The notes under the pieces: model-generated
Told to the model about the DNA's origin: nothing
Database searches by the model: none
Seen by the model: only the letters and a program-made list of their open reading frames with translations
Source: Aphrocallistes beatrix
Taxonomy: Eukaryota > Porifera > Hexactinellida > Sceptrulophora > Aphrocallistidae
DNA length: 64,000 nucleotides
Reading direction: 5' to 3'
NCBI GenBank assembly: GCA_963281255.1
Contig: OY725506.1
Location: 1,407,001 to 1,471,000, forward strand
Shown here: in pieces, positions 9,931 to 21,055 of the stretch
Layout of the letters: each line of letters starts with the position of its first letter
Position numbering within the stretch: the first letter of the stretch is position 1
Program-made: the position numbers and the translations under genes

Positions 9931-11454
9931 TTATATTGGCTTGAATATGATGGGGAGAGCTCCGGTAGGTGCATAGACTATGGTTATTGAAGCTTCGAAC
10001 TGGTAACCTTCTGCGAGTGAGACTGAGAAGTTGTTGAGAATCTTGGCAGTCATCACTTTTATTTCAGCCATGGCGAAATTCTGACCAATGCAGTTTCTCT
10101 GACCGGCAGAAAATGGGAGAAATGCATATGGATGTTGTGCACTCAAATTCTCCTCACTGAACCGAGTTGGATCAAATGCATGAGGATCTGGCCAGTACTT
10201 AGGATTCATGTGAATTAATGCAATCGATATAACGATGTTAACCCCAGCTGGAATCACATGACTATCTACAGTGATAGGTTTATTGAGTGTCTTTGACACA
10301 TTTATCGCCGGAGCATTATGTCTCAGTGTTTCCTTAATGAAGCAAGTGAGGTATGTGAGTTTGGAGATATCCTGCCACTCGAATTCATCTCGATCCCCAA
10401 TCACTCCCTTCACCTCCTCTCTACACTTCTCCTGTAGTTCAGGGTACTTGGCCAGGTAGTAGAGGATGAAGGAGCTCGTTGAGGAAGTCGTGTCGTGTCC
10501 TGCGAATACAAACGTGTTGAGTTCATCAACTATTTCCTTCTGTGTTAATCCGTTACCTTCCTCATCACGACAACTCAACAGGATATCGAGCATGTCGTAG
10601 TGGTCATTTTCGTGATTGTCTTCTCTATTTATCTTTGACTTCCTTTCTCGAATCATTGAGAGAATGTATTCTTGTGTCAACTTTACACCTTGAAGAAATG
10701 ATTTGCCTGCATTGGTACGATAGTACAATGTGTCAAAAATCATTTTCACACCTTCAAACCTTTTAGCGAATCCTTGTCTAATACTCTCAACACCAGATAA
10801 GTAGCTTAATTCTATATTATTGGGGTCAATGTTGAGTTGTAAATCGGAACCTTTGGAGCAAATACAGTTCAAGATGACTTCCAGTGTCATGTTATGTACT
10901 AATGGAATGTAATCTATTGGTGCATCCTTGTTGTCACGATTAATAACTTGTATCAGTCTGTCACTTGACTTGTTCATTATGTGCAAGAAAGTCCTTAAAC
11001 TTTGATAATGAAAGACAGGAGTTAAGAGTCTTCTGTTCCTCTTCCAATAGCTTCCCTTGCTGAGAAGAATTCCCTTTCCAAGCCAAGGCTCCAGCATGAA
11101 ATTAAACGTCTCATTTTTGAGTGGGGATGAATTGTAGACTAGTTGTGCAACTTCAGGGTCAGTTACCATTACAGAGAACATTGGACCGGATACAATTCTT
11201 GCGATCTTTGGTGATTCAAGCATTAGTATTCTCTCCCATTTTATCAGTCTTTCAGCGTTTATTTTTTCCAATTTCATTCCCCATATTGGATGGTCTAGTT
11301 TTGGTCCTGGCAGTTTCCATCTGACGTAGCAATACAGCCAAGCGTAATTGTAGAATCTTTTGCTCAGGTAGATACTGATTATCACGCTCAAGGTAGCAAT
11401 CACCGAGTATATGTTCACATACTGTTGTATATCCGTTACTATTCTGGTTAGCAT
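9931..11454 (-). CDS. CYP4-family cytochrome P450 (copy B)
   Basis: Intact 507-residue intronless P450 with the same landmarks as copy A: anchor, KLPGPKL, AGHDTT (318-323), ETLR (375-378), FSAGQRNCIG (448-457, Cys455). The start at 11454 gives MLTRIV as in the paralogues. It is most like copy C (16686-18209); both read NVSKTL after the ExxR motif where A has FLLKTL. It has VNIVIS near residue 405 where copies C and D have VNIEIS. The upstream DNA (11668-12520) matches that of copy C and contains the conserved flank element. It is probably an ER-bound fatty-acid or xenobiotic hydroxylase; the substrate cannot be told. Confidence 0.95.
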   Translation of the reverse strand: MLTRIVTDIQQYVNIYSVIATLSVIISIYLSKRFYNYAWLYCYVRWKLPGPKLDHPIWGMKLEKINAERLIKWERILMLESPKIARIVSGPMFSVMVTDPEVAQLVYNSSPLKNETFNFMLEPWLGKGILLSKGSYWKRNRRLLTPVFHYQSLRTFLHIMNKSSDRLIQVINRDNKDAPIDYIPLVHNMTLEVILNCICSKGSDLQLNIDPNNIELSYLSGVESIRQGFAKRFEGVKMIFDTLYYRTNAGKSFLQGVKLTQEYILSMIRERKSKINREDNHENDHYDMLDILLSCRDEEGNGLTQKEIVDELNTFVFAGHDTTSSTSSFILYYLAKYPELQEKCREEVKGVIGDRDEFEWQDISKLTYLTCFIKETLRHNAPAINVSKTLNKPITVDSHVIPAGVNIVISIALIHMNPKYWPDPHAFDPTRFSEENLSAQHPYAFLPFSAGQRNCIGQNFAMAEIKVMTAKILNNFSVSLAEGYQFEASITIVYAPTGALPIIFKPI

Positions 11455-12619
11455 TTTACTGTTCTAGAGTAGAGTTCATATAAGAGTAATAATGGATAAT
11501 AAATAGACGGATGAAGATTATTAATTTGGGGTGAATTTGAGGTCTCTCCCTACAACGAGTGATACAAAATAGGACAAAGGATATCGTATTATTAATAAAG
11601 TCCATGAGACTCGAACCTACTTTATGTAGAGTGTTGAATATAATTATTGGCAGGGGTATCGAAGTCTGCACATTTTAAAACACCCCATATTGTTTAAACA
11701 TTTCTTAGGTAATTGAAGGTGTTGATTTTTATAGACAAATTGGCATATCAAATTTGTTTACTTACAGTCAATGCTTCAAAATGTAGATTGTATTGATTTG
11801 TAAAATTTAGGATGTGCAAATACTTTTGCTGCTTAGTGTCAGTTTTAGTACATCCGACTAATAATACCTTGACAAAAATGATAAAACCTCTTCGATTGAC
11901 CATCCAATTGGATTGAATTTAATAAATTTAGAGAGACTGGCATCATATTCTTGAACTGAGTTTTTTCAACTCCGTCAATTTTCATAAAACTAGCATTTGT
12001 TTATATTAATAACAACAATTTGCAGAATAATAAACAATTAATATAAATTAACTAACTTGTTTTTCTTTGTGCTAGAGTTTCTTGAGTAGAGATATCTTAC
12101 TTTATAGTACTACACTCATTTGATGTTTAATTAACTTCATTTATAGTTATCTCTTCTCTTCATCTTATGCTCGCATATTGTAGAACATTAGTTTGCAACG
12201 TATTCATCTGGTGATGAATCCTAACAGAAGTCGTATCTTTATTACCTTTTGATTAAACTACAATAGATTCCTTGAAATTAAAATAGATATAGTGTATGAC
12301 AATAATTATGCTCTATTAATCTATATATAGAATGCCAGTGTATCTAAGTCATACAGTAGTTTATACGTCATTCTATTCTTGACTAGATATTATACCTACC
12401 TGTAAGGATAAACCAGACAGTTGTTTCGTACCACAATGTGTAACGTAATTGAAATTTTTCCTATTTTGCATAAACCGTCTAACCACAGGTTAAATCCAGA
12501 ATAAATAGAAGGTACAATGATGTTGGGAATACCGTAGGCGTGTACGAACTAGTAACTATTATGAAATTATTTTTAATATAATGATCAATCTCTCATCTTA
12601 CAAATTTCAAATACATATA
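11455..12619 (-). promoter_or_regulatory. Upstream region of CYP4 copy B
   Basis: Non-coding. 11668-12520 aligns over its length with 19973-20841 upstream of copy C, and 12470-12515 is the inverse of the flank element at about 1690-1735. The stretch 11548-11645 has an inverted duplicate at 14215-14325. Such conservation between paralogues in an otherwise scrambled region suggests promoter content, but no specific site is identified. Confidence 0.45.
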
Positions 12620-12955
12620 GTACTCCTATGCATGTCTTAAGATACTATATATAGTAGACATTAAACAGAGCATAATGATCATATAATATAACATTAAAGA
12701 TTGGGGGTCTGAAGTAGAAAACATTACATGCTCTATTTTTCACAGACGTAAATACGCATGTGCAAATGATACCTAAGAACATCTTGTTTTGATAATGTAC
12801 TCACAAAAAGATCATTTCTTTCCATTATAAATTAATGTGAAAATGTTAATCCACATAGTATTTGAAATAAGTACACTCAAAAAGAGAATTATCAAGAATT
12901 CGCACTACAAAGAACAATTCAAGTGAGTAAATCATTTTATAACATTATACTTGCT
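12620..12955 (+). promoter_or_regulatory. Orphan plus-strand CYP4 promoter region
   Basis: Aligns with 21545-21944, the sequence that ends directly at the start codon of the plus-strand P450 pseudogene (21945). Shared blocks include ATTGGGGGTCTGAAGTAGAA and the CAGACGTAAATRCGCATGTG segment, up to GAATTCGCACTACAA just before the expected ATG. Here no P450 follows: a Helitron starts at 12963. So a plus-strand gene, divergent to copy B, once existed or was lost during duplication. Confidence 0.65.
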
Positions 12956-12962
12956 GGAAGTA

Positions 12963-13849
12963 TCCTTACTATTAAAACCCGATTAATGTATATTTATATA
13001 TACGTATATATATATATATATCTGTAACGAATTGATTGAAGAAACTGTGAGGCCCAGAAAGCTGATTTTTGCCATGTGGGAGTCTTTTGGCTATGGCTCC
13101 AGTAAGCTCTGAGCTCAGACTAAAATATCACCTCATCATGGAATTATGACGTCATTGTCACATTTTTAAAAGTTAAGCAATACAGTTATTCGAGCATAAC
13201 TCAGTCATTTTAGGTGATAGAAGGCTGAAATTTTAATAGATTATGTATATTAATATATCTCAGATATGACATAACTATCATCAAAAAAATGATGACTCAT
13301 CACTTTGTTATGACGTCATCATTACACATCAAAAATTTTAAAAATTGGCAATTTTGGTGATTTTTCACGTATTTAGACGTATTTAGAGATGTTATCTCCC
13401 TTCAGGGCTGGGGTTGGTTGACCGATTTTAGGGCTCGGTTATTTTGGTTTCCTCCAGGGCGATTAACCGATGTCAATATTAATTGGCTGAAATATGGATT
13501 TTTAGACAAATATTTAACCTGCTAATGATTAATTTGATAATTTTAAGTTATCTCGAAATATACTGTATGATTAAAAATAGAAATTATAATGTATTATTAA
13601 TTTTTTAGAAGTAATATTCATGAATCTCTGCCGAAAAACAATGAAATTAGTGTAAATATTTATAAAATAAAGCAGATCGGCTAGCCGATCTAAGATTTTC
13701 TTAACCGTTAATCGAGCTCGACGGCAGTTAACCGAATCCAGCCTTGCTCCTTTATAATTAATCAATCGTGACCACAGGTGCCCAAGGGCGCCTCCGGTGG
13801 ACACAAAGTGTCCGGCAACCCCGCAGCGCAAGCCCACGAAGCGCGCTTG
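12963..13849 (+). mobile_element. Helitron family A carrying a hAT MITE
   Basis: 5' end TCCTTACTATTAAAAC, body as in other family A copies, 3' end with a mutated hairpin (GGTGGACAC / GTGTCCGGC) and terminus GCGCGCTTG followed by T. Length is inflated by the insertion at 13403-13746. Confidence 0.8.
13403..13746. mobile_element. hAT-like MITE, 344 bp, inside Helitron
   Basis: Inverted ends CAGGGCTGGGGTTGGTT and CAAGGCTGGATTCGGTT (minus strand). Flanks CTCCCTT and CTCCTTT are near-identical duplications of the Helitron target, as judged from uninterrupted copies. CAGGG ends with a 7-8 bp duplication fit hAT. Confidence 0.75.
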
Positions 13850-13886
13850 TAGAGATAAAAACACATTTGTACACAAATTTTAAGTA

Positions 13887-14060
13887 CAGTCGACTCCACT
13901 TAATAGGGTCACTGTTTAATCGGGTCAACCGCTTAATCGTGCCACTTTTGGCAAGACTGGAATAGCTCTCACACAGAAGCTAATACTAAATATTTTCAGT
14001 TAATAGGGTTCACCGCTTAATCGGGGTAAATGTCCTCTGACCGATGTGACCCTATTAATT
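13887..14060. mobile_element. Tigger-like MITE remnant
   Basis: Begins TACAGTCGACTCCACTTAAT with repeated TTAATAGGGTCAC and TTAATCGGG motifs and the inverse GTGACCCTATTAAT near the end. This is the pattern of pogo/Tigger miniatures. The right terminus is degraded. Confidence 0.6.
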
Positions 14061-14214
14061 ATGATATTGAAATATATTTTTTGTCGTGTCAAAAATAAAC
14101 AACTTTTGATAGGTAAATTTGGTTATAAAGATGAACTCAATACTTTCAATTCCCTAAAAATGCATAATTTAAACAATATCAGCGTGGTGCTCTGCAGACT
14201 CTAAACCCTACCAA

Positions 14215-14330
14215 TAATTATATCCAACACTCTAAAGTAGGTCCGAGTTTCATGAACTTTATTGATAATAATATGATATCCTTTGTCCTATTTTGTGTCA
14301 TTCGTATGCCCTTTTCCCGGGAGAGACCAA
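14215..14330 (-). repeat. Inverted duplicate of P450 upstream DNA
   Basis: Matches 11548-11645 in reverse (ATATCCAACACTCTAAAGTA and following). Its presence next to a Helitron 5' end suggests transduplication or rearrangement. Confidence 0.55.
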
Positions 14331-14442
14331 AAATCAGCTTTCTGCGCCTGGCAGTTTCTTCAATCAATTGGTTACAGAGATATATAGATATACATATATA
14401 CACACACATATATACACATTAATCGAGTTTTAATAGTAAGGA
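14331..14442 (-). mobile_element. Helitron family A, 5' end (minus strand)
   Basis: Minus-strand copy whose left terminus TCCTTACTATTAAAAC is at 14442. Only about 110 bp remain, ending in the ATTGATTGAAGAAACTGCC block. It abuts another Helitron terminus with no base between (next entry). Confidence 0.75.
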
Positions 14443-14477
14443 CAAGCGCGCTTCGCTTGCTTGCGCTGCGCGGCTGG
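14443..14477 (-). mobile_element. Helitron 3' terminus, tandem junction
   Basis: 35 bp of the GC-rich 3' end (CGCGCAGCGCAAGCAAGCG...CGCGCTTG) in the same orientation as the 5' end at 14442. The last G of CTTG touches the first T of TCCTTACT, so this is an exact tail-to-head junction. Confidence 0.75.
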
Positions 14478-14995
14478 ATTTTCAAGAATCACACAAGATT
14501 CGTTAATACTGGCAATTGGGTTTACTTGTACACTAACCGGATTGGTATTTATATTTACAGGGTGTTTCAGCGATTGTATCACGAAAATAATTTGAAATTA
14601 CTAGGTAAATATTTTACTAATCATCTTCCCCTTTTACGATGTTGTTTAACACCCTCTGACATTTGTGTGACAACAAAATGGACAAGCTAGATGACAAACA
14701 AAAGAAGATCAAGATGGTGGAATTCTACCATAAAAATCAGTCCTATTCAAGATTGCCCCACACTTCTAAGGTTTACCCGCCCAAAATGACTAAATCGGAA
14801 ATGAGTTATCCCATATTAATGATGTTTTGAAATAATTTACTTTTATTCCAACGGTTTGCTTCATTGTTTTTCATAAATGTCAAAGGATTTCCTTTCAAAA
14901 GCAACCAAAATAACTAAATTATCTCAATCACAAATGAAATGAAAGCAATTTACTTTTGTGTGTAATCAATAAAACATTGTATTTAAGGTATTTAT
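14478..14995 (+). mobile_element. Spacer with a mariner-like transposase N-terminal fragment
   Basis: The first 60 bases match the spacer at about 5370-5430. A run starting ACAGGGTGTTTCAGCGATTG may be a transposon end. At 14678 a short frame begins MDKLDDKQKKIKMVEFYHKN, like the N-terminal helix-turn-helix of mariner/IS630-type transposases, and ends after about 50 codons. The rest is featureless. The assignment is tentative. Confidence 0.35.
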
Positions 14996-15620
14996 ACATT
15001 ATATTATTTCCCATACAAATAGTGCTAAGTTGGATGCTTTCATGAAGGGAAATGTATTCAAACTTTAACACTTGCATGCCCATAGCGAAAGTGAAAGTAA
15101 ATTGAAAGTGAAAATGAAAATGGGGTCATTTCTATTTATACCTTTGACCCCAAAGGCATTGCAGGGTTAACTTAATTAAGAGATATAGAGTCTGATTTAA
15201 GATTCAGAATCTCCACATTCGAGTTACTAATAGTTGAAGATTTCTAATAAATTGCTCAACCCAAAATTATTAACCTGGTAATTCATCACCATCATGTATA
15301 TTTGGTACTAAATAGCGACATATGTAGCACAAAATGGCAGTGATTGATAATTTGAAAACGTTAGGAATGAATGATTCATTAGAAATATTCTGCTATAACT
15401 AATTCGAATGCGCAGATTTTCAAAATCTCCACATTCGAATTAGCTATAGTAGAATATTTTAAATCAATTTATTAGAAATATTCAACTATTAGTAATTCGA
15501 ATGTGGAGATTTCGAATCTTAAATCATACTCTTAGTATCTCTTAAAGTTTGAATACATTTCCCTTCATGAAAGCATCCAATTTATTACTATTTGTATAGG
15601 AAATAACGTAGTGTAAAATA
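14996..15620. mobile_element. Long-inverted-repeat miniature element (family F)
   Basis: Left arm (TTTCCCATACAAATAG, then GGATGCTTTCATGAAGGGAA) recurs inverted at 15540-15605. Inner motifs CTCCACATTCGA and its inverse recur several times, so much of the element can fold on itself. It is interrupted by the TTAA element at 15069-15166. A partial copy lies at 5411-5797. Confidence 0.7.
15069..15166. mobile_element. piggyBac-like MITE, 98 bp
   Basis: Flanked by TTAA at 15065-15068 and 15167-15170. Ends CACTTGCATGCC and CCCTGCAATGCC (minus strand), interior GAAAGTGAAAGTAAATTGAA as in 7224-7328. It sits within the left arm of family F; the right arm shows the uninterrupted target. Confidence 0.8.
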
Positions 15621-16685
15621 CTTCTGCCCTGTTGTGTATATCTATTTGTAATTAGAGTTCTAATTAGATAATCAATGAGAAACTTTATCGTGTTTTTGCG
15701 CTCCTAACTCTGCTCACCGATGGTCGGTTTTGCTCAATGCCCATCTAAAATCCCCTTGCATTCTAATCTGTTACTTTTCTTGGTTTTCATGGGGGTTATT
15801 AAATTTCCCCAACGGGGGCGGGGCTATAGCCACCCCAGGTGCTCACAAGGACATTGTTCGCACCTTGGAAATTGACACTATTATGGACGAATTTGTGGAC
15901 CAAACAGTACAGAGAACATTTTTGGGCCCAATGTGATGTTCTAATAAAAATGCCACTATTCCCACTAGTTTGTCTAATTCGGATATCTATTTTTTCTGTT
16001 AACCATAATCTGTATCAATCATCCTCGTGAAATATCTCGGTAGATAGCATTAAACACAGTAAACTACTTATACCGAATATGTACCACAAATAATTGACAG
16101 GTCTCGCCCCCAGATTTTCAGGATTTTTAGATAACTTTCCGCCTATGTCCAAGGCGGCCAAATATAGATTACTTTCACAATCCATTTCAAATTAGCTTAT
16201 TTTATAAATGTACTTTAAACAAAAAATCAATATAAAATCGAAAATTTGTAGCAGTTGTAGTCTTTAGTATATGATCACTCTATCTAGATAATACACAGTA
16301 ACAATGATTTCATTGTTAGCATTCATTCATCTTGATTTCATGCATAGAAAAAGTAACTCATTGTTTGTCTTTTAATCTTACTTTTCCCATATTATTGGAC
16401 GATAAAGTTTTGGTTTTGGTATTTGCCTATCTCACATAGAATGTAGTTGGGTGTAGCATGAAAATCCCTATGGACAAAATATCCTGATAAGTACCATACT
16501 GCTATAATTGCAACAGCTGATACAGCCATATTATTAATTTACTCTCTCATCATCACCATACACTGAGAAATAACTTGAATACAACAGTAATTGTATGTAA
16601 ACAATAGACATTATTATATACGTAGCTGTATATCGTGCAAAATTACTGAATATTGAAGTCAAGACAAATACTAAATTCAACACGC
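15621..16685. other. Intergenic DNA downstream of CYP4 copy C
   Basis: No gene seen. 15640-15690 repeats the palindromic CTAATTAGARTTCTAATTAG motif also found near 7530-7560. 16100-16150 is a solo end of the GGCGGAAAGTT-type MITE that is complete at 62703-63121. 16589-16685 matches the 3' flank of copy B. Confidence 0.5.
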
Positions 16686-18209
16686 TTATATTGGCTTGAA
16701 TATGATAGGGAGAGTTCCGGTAGGTGCATAGACTATGGTTATCGAAGCCTCGAACTGGTAACCTTCTGCGAGTGAGACTGAGAAGTTGTTGAGAATCTTG
16801 GCAGTCATCACTTTTAGTTCAGCCATGGCAAAATTCTGACCAATGCAGTTTCTCTGACCGGCAGAAAATGGGAGAAATGCATATGGATGTTGTGCACTCA
16901 AATTCTCCTCACTGAACCGAGTTGGATCAAATGCATGAGGATCTGGCCAGTACTTAGGATTCATGTGAATTAATGCAATCGATATTTCGATGTTAACACC
17001 AGCTGGAATCACATGACTATCTACAGTGATAGGTTTATTGAGTGTCTTTGACACATTTATCGCCGGAGTATTATGTCTCAGTGTTTCCTTAATGAAGCAA
17101 GTGAGGTATGTGAGTTTGGAGATATCCTCCCACTCGAATTCATCTCGATCCCCAATCACTCCCTTCACTTCCTCTCTACACTTCTCCTGTAGTTCAGGGT
17201 ACTTGGCCAGGTAGTAGAGGATGAAGGAGCTCGCTGAGGAAGTCGTGTCGTGTCCTGCGAATACAAACGTGTTGAGTTCATCAACTATTTCCTTCTGTGT
17301 TAATCCGTTACCTTCCTCATCACGACACCTCAACAGGATATCGAGCATGTCGTAGTGGTCATTCTCGTGATTGTCTTCTCTTTTTATCTTTGACTTCCTT
17401 TCTCGAATCATTGAGAGAATGTATTCTTGTGTCAACTTTACACCATGAAGAAATGATTTGCCCGCATTGGTACGATAGTACAATGTGTCAAAAATCATTT
17501 TCACTCCTTCAAACCTTTTAGCGAATCCTTGTCTAATACTCTCAACACCGGATAAGTAGCTTAATTCTGGACTATTGGGATCAATGTTGAGTTGTAAATC
17601 GGAACCTTTGGAGCAAATACAATCCAAGATGACTTCCAGTGTCATGTTATGTACTAATGGAATGTAATCTATTGGTGCATTCTTGTTGTCACGATTAATA
17701 ACTTGTATCAGTCTGTCACTTGACTTGTTCATTATGTGCAAGAAATTCCTTAAACTTTGATAATGAAAGACAGGAGTTAAGAGTCTTCTGTTCCTCTTCC
17801 AATAGCTTCCCTTGCTGAGAAGAATTCCCTTTCCAAGCCAAGGTTCCAGCATAAAATTAAACGTCTCATTTTTGAAAGGGGATGAATTGTAGACTAGTTG
17901 TGCAACTTCGGGGTCAGTTACCATTACAGAGAACATTGGACCGGTTACAATTCTTGCAATCTTTGGTGATTCAAGCATTAGTGTTCTCTCCCATTCAATC
18001 AGTCTTTCAGTGTTTATTTTTTCCAATTTCATTCCCCATATTGGATGGTCTAGTTTTGGTCCTGGCAGTTTCCATCTGACATAACAATACCGCCAAGCGT
18101 AATTGTAGAATCTTTTGCTCAGGTAGATACTGATTATCACACTCAAGGTAGCAATCACCGAGTATATGTTCATATACTGTTGTACATCCGTTACTATTCT
18201 GGTTAGCAT
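16686..18209 (-). CDS. CYP4-family cytochrome P450 (copy C)
   Basis: Intact 507-residue intronless P450, MLTRIV start at 18209, with AGHDTT (318-323), ETLR (375-378) and FSAGQRNCIG (448-457, heme Cys455). Nearly identical to copy B in coding and 3' flanking sequence, with HNTPAINVSKTL after ExxR. It is identical to copy D over about residues 139-216, while D diverges before and after. A Helitron complex of 1.7 kb begins only 38 bp upstream of the ATG, so the ancestral promoter has been moved away and expression may be altered. Function as for the family: ER monooxygenase with unknown substrate. Confidence 0.95.
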   Translation of the reverse strand: MLTRIVTDVQQYMNIYSVIATLSVIISIYLSKRFYNYAWRYCYVRWKLPGPKLDHPIWGMKLEKINTERLIEWERTLMLESPKIARIVTGPMFSVMVTDPEVAQLVYNSSPFKNETFNFMLEPWLGKGILLSKGSYWKRNRRLLTPVFHYQSLRNFLHIMNKSSDRLIQVINRDNKNAPIDYIPLVHNMTLEVILDCICSKGSDLQLNIDPNSPELSYLSGVESIRQGFAKRFEGVKMIFDTLYYRTNAGKSFLHGVKLTQEYILSMIRERKSKIKREDNHENDHYDMLDILLRCRDEEGNGLTQKEIVDELNTFVFAGHDTTSSASSFILYYLAKYPELQEKCREEVKGVIGDRDEFEWEDISKLTYLTCFIKETLRHNTPAINVSKTLNKPITVDSHVIPAGVNIEISIALIHMNPKYWPDPHAFDPTRFSEENLSAQHPYAFLPFSAGQRNCIGQNFAMAELKVMTAKILNNFSVSLAEGYQFEASITIVYAPTGTLPIIFKPI

Positions 18210-18618
18210 TTTACTATTCTAGAGTAGAGTTCATATAAGAGTAATAATTTTATATATTAAAATGCTAGGATTTTTTTGTTTGTTTGTTTGTTTGTTTGTC
18301 CGAATTGATTGAAGAATTGGCAAGTCTTAGAAATACAAAAATTGGCATGTAGGTGTCAAATGATGAATCTAGGATTAAGTTCTAAGATCTAAGCGAAATT
18401 TTCACACCTCTGCAAAAAAATGGAAAACAATTTTTCACACCTTTTCTATACAATACTATGTACGGCTTCACTCTCACAATAGAGATCATTATACGACACT
18501 ATTGTAGGCTGTAATTGTAATTAATACTTCAAACAATAACTTATATGAATGTCTCAATTATATATTATAGTGTATGGCAGTTAAAAAGGTTATTTGTATA
18601 TTTTCACACCTTTATATA

Positions 18619-19566
18619 CAGTACCCTGGACAAAAGTATTCGACCACCACAGAAACCTCCATACAAATAGTATTAAAGTGGGTATATTCATAAAGGAATA
18701 TGTACTCAAACCGTGAGGAATACTCCATTTTTTATTTCAAATTCGTAAACTACACTTTCTAATTACTCATAATTGATAGCCTCAACTCAATTACTAACTC
18801 CCAAGTTAATAAATATCAATATTTGATACTTGATACTACTTGTCCCAAGTCACAGCCATTATACACTGCCTGAACAAAAGTATTCGTATACCCCATAATT
18901 TCCCATACAAATAGTTATAATACTGATTTATTTAGCGAGTCAAGGTATTTAATTGGTAAGAGAATTTAACTTTAAATTCGAATTCTCCATATTCGAATTA
19001 CTTATTTTATGATCTTTCCACTCGATTAATCTCCCACAGGGTTAAATATTCTCAGATTGTGCCACCTCGTACCACTTATGCCATCATATACAATGGTGAT
19101 AACTCGTGATATGTGCCATAGGGTAGCAAATTCCGAAAATACTTAAATTTGAAGGAGAGTAATTAAGTTAAAAGCTTATAAAGTGGGTAATTTGAATATG
19201 GAGAATTCGAATTTGAAGTCAAATTAAGTATATCTCTTACCAATTAAATACCTTGACTCGCTAAATAAATCAGTATTATAACTATTTGTATGGGGAATTA
19301 TGGGGTGTACGAATACTTTTGTTCAGGCAGTGTATATGAGCGATTAGTGACACAAAGTGGCAGAGGTTGATAATTTTCTACATAAGAATAAGTATTTGAG
19401 TTGAGACTCTGAATTACGAGTAATTAGAATGTGTAGCTTACGAATTTGAAATAAAAATAGAGTATTTTCTACTGTTTGAGGACATGTTCCTTTTTTGAAT
19501 AGTTCCAATTTAATACTATTTGTATGGAAGTTTTCGTGGTGGTTGAATACTTTTGTCCGGGTAGTG
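18619..19566. mobile_element. Tc1/mariner-like MITE (outer of nested pair)
   Basis: Ends CAGTACCCTGGACAAAAGTA and, inverted, CACTACCCGGACAAAAGTAT, each followed by TTCRACCACCAC and flanked by TA. The two halves are near-mirror images around the inserted inner element. No transposase. Confidence 0.85.
18864..19332. mobile_element. Tc1/mariner-like MITE (inner of nested pair)
   Basis: Inverted ends CACTGCCTGAACAAAAGTAT flanked by TA. Inverted repeats continue inward for more than 100 bp, through CCCATACAAATAGTTATAAT and GAGTCAAGGTATTTAATTGG. It is inserted inside the outer element. Confidence 0.9.
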
Positions 19567-19972
19567 TACATATTTTCACACGATTTGACGAATTTTGAAA
19601 ATTATGCTAGAAACTAGCTTCCAACGGTTGACATGGGATGGGGTTTTTAGGGATGTAGATTTTGAATATCATATTTTCAGATCGATATGATAAATTATTT
19701 GTATACAATAGATACATAAAGTAAACAACTTGCAAAAATAGGCTAGAAACTAGCTTCCAACGGTTGACGTGGGGTTTTCATGGGTGTAGATTTCGAATAT
19801 CATATTTTCGGATCCATATGAAAAATTATTCGTTGACCTTTGTTTACAATATATACGTATATATAAAGGAAAAAATCCAAAGATAGTTTAGATTGAGTAA
19901 CTCCAGGCGCCCGCAGGGCGACTCTGCGGACACGCAGTGTCCGCAAGCCGCGCAGCGCAAGCAAGCGTCTGC

Positions 19973-20841
19973 ACATTTTAAAACACCTCATATTGTTTAA
20001 ACGTTTCTTAAGTAATTGAAGGTGTTGAGTTCATTTTTAACGACAAATTATCCTGTCAAAAATTGTTACTTACAGCCAATGCTTCAGAATGTAGATTGTA
20101 TTGATTTGTAAAATTTTGGATGTGCAAATATTTTTGCTGCTTAGTGTCTATAACACATCAGATTAATAATACCTTGACAAAAATGATAAAACCTCTTCGA
20201 TTGACATTCAATTGGATTAAATTTAATGAATTTAGAGTAACAGGCATCATATCCTTGAACTAAGTTTTTCAACTCCGTCAATTTTTGTAAAATAGCATTT
20301 GCTTATATTAATAACAACAATTTGCAGAATAATAAACAATTAATATTGACTAACTTGTTTTTCCTTGTGCTAGAGTTTCTTGAGTAGAGATATCTTACTT
20401 TATAGTACTGCACTCATTTGATGCTTAACTTCATTTATAGTTATCTCTTCTCTTCATCTTATGCTCAAATATTATATAACATTAATTTGCAACGTATTCA
20501 TCTGGTGATGAATCCTAATAGAAGTTATTGTATCTATTTTTGTCATATGCTTTTACGTATAAAATGGAAAATCATGTGATTGTACCCTTTAATTAAACTA
20601 CAATAGATTTCTTGAAATTATAGTGTATGACAATAATTATGCTCTATTAATCTATATATAGAATTGTAAAGTGCATCTAAGTCATAAAGTAGTTTGACTT
20701 TGGTCATTCTATTCTTGACTAGATATTACAACTGTAAGGATAAACCAAGCAGTTGATTCGTACCACAATGTGTAACGTAATTGAAATTTTGCCTATTTTG
20801 CATAAACCGTCTAGCCATAGGTTAAATTCAGAATAAATAGA
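19973..20841 (-). promoter_or_regulatory. Displaced upstream region of CYP4 copy C
   Basis: Aligns with 11668-12520 upstream of copy B, including the conserved flank element at about 20805-20840. It now lies 1.76 kb from the start codon because of the Helitron at 18248-19967. Confidence 0.5.
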
Positions 20842-21055
20842 ACGATGACTCATCACTCTGTTATGATGTTATCATTAAGCATCAAAAATTAAAAAATTGA
20901 CAAATTTTGTGATTTTTCGAGTCATATCGATTGTGACCGTAAGACCATGTTATCTAACTTATAATTAATCATTGTGAGCCTAGGCGCCCAAAGGGCGCCT
21001 CCGGCGGATACAAAGTGTCCGCCAGCCGCGCAGCGCAAGCAAGCGAAGCGCGCTT
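20842..21055 (+). mobile_element. Helitron family A, 3' fragment
   Basis: Matches the last 214 bp of the family, ending in the complete hairpin module and CGCGCTTG. One stem position has changed from C to T (GGATAC), which still pairs with G as a wobble. Confidence 0.8.

Larger units (their letters stand above)
18248..19967 (+). mobile_element. Helitron family B with nested MITEs
   Basis: Left end TTTTATATATTAAAATGC followed by a (TTTG)n run, matching the B-family end TCTTATATATTAAAAC. The 3' end has the GC-rich module with stem TGCGGACAC / GTGTCCGCA, truncated after CAAGCG. Comparison with the upstream region of copy B shows the host sequence breaking at both ends (AGTAATAA on the left, TCTGCACATTTTAAAACACC on the right), though host sequence present in copy B between these points is missing here. 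About 135 bp is internally duplicated at 19600-19850. Confidence 0.75.

Noticed and set aside
9931-18209. P450 copies B and C as assembly duplicates of one gene
   Set aside because: They differ at several residues, in flanking insertions and in neighbouring elements, so they are separate loci.
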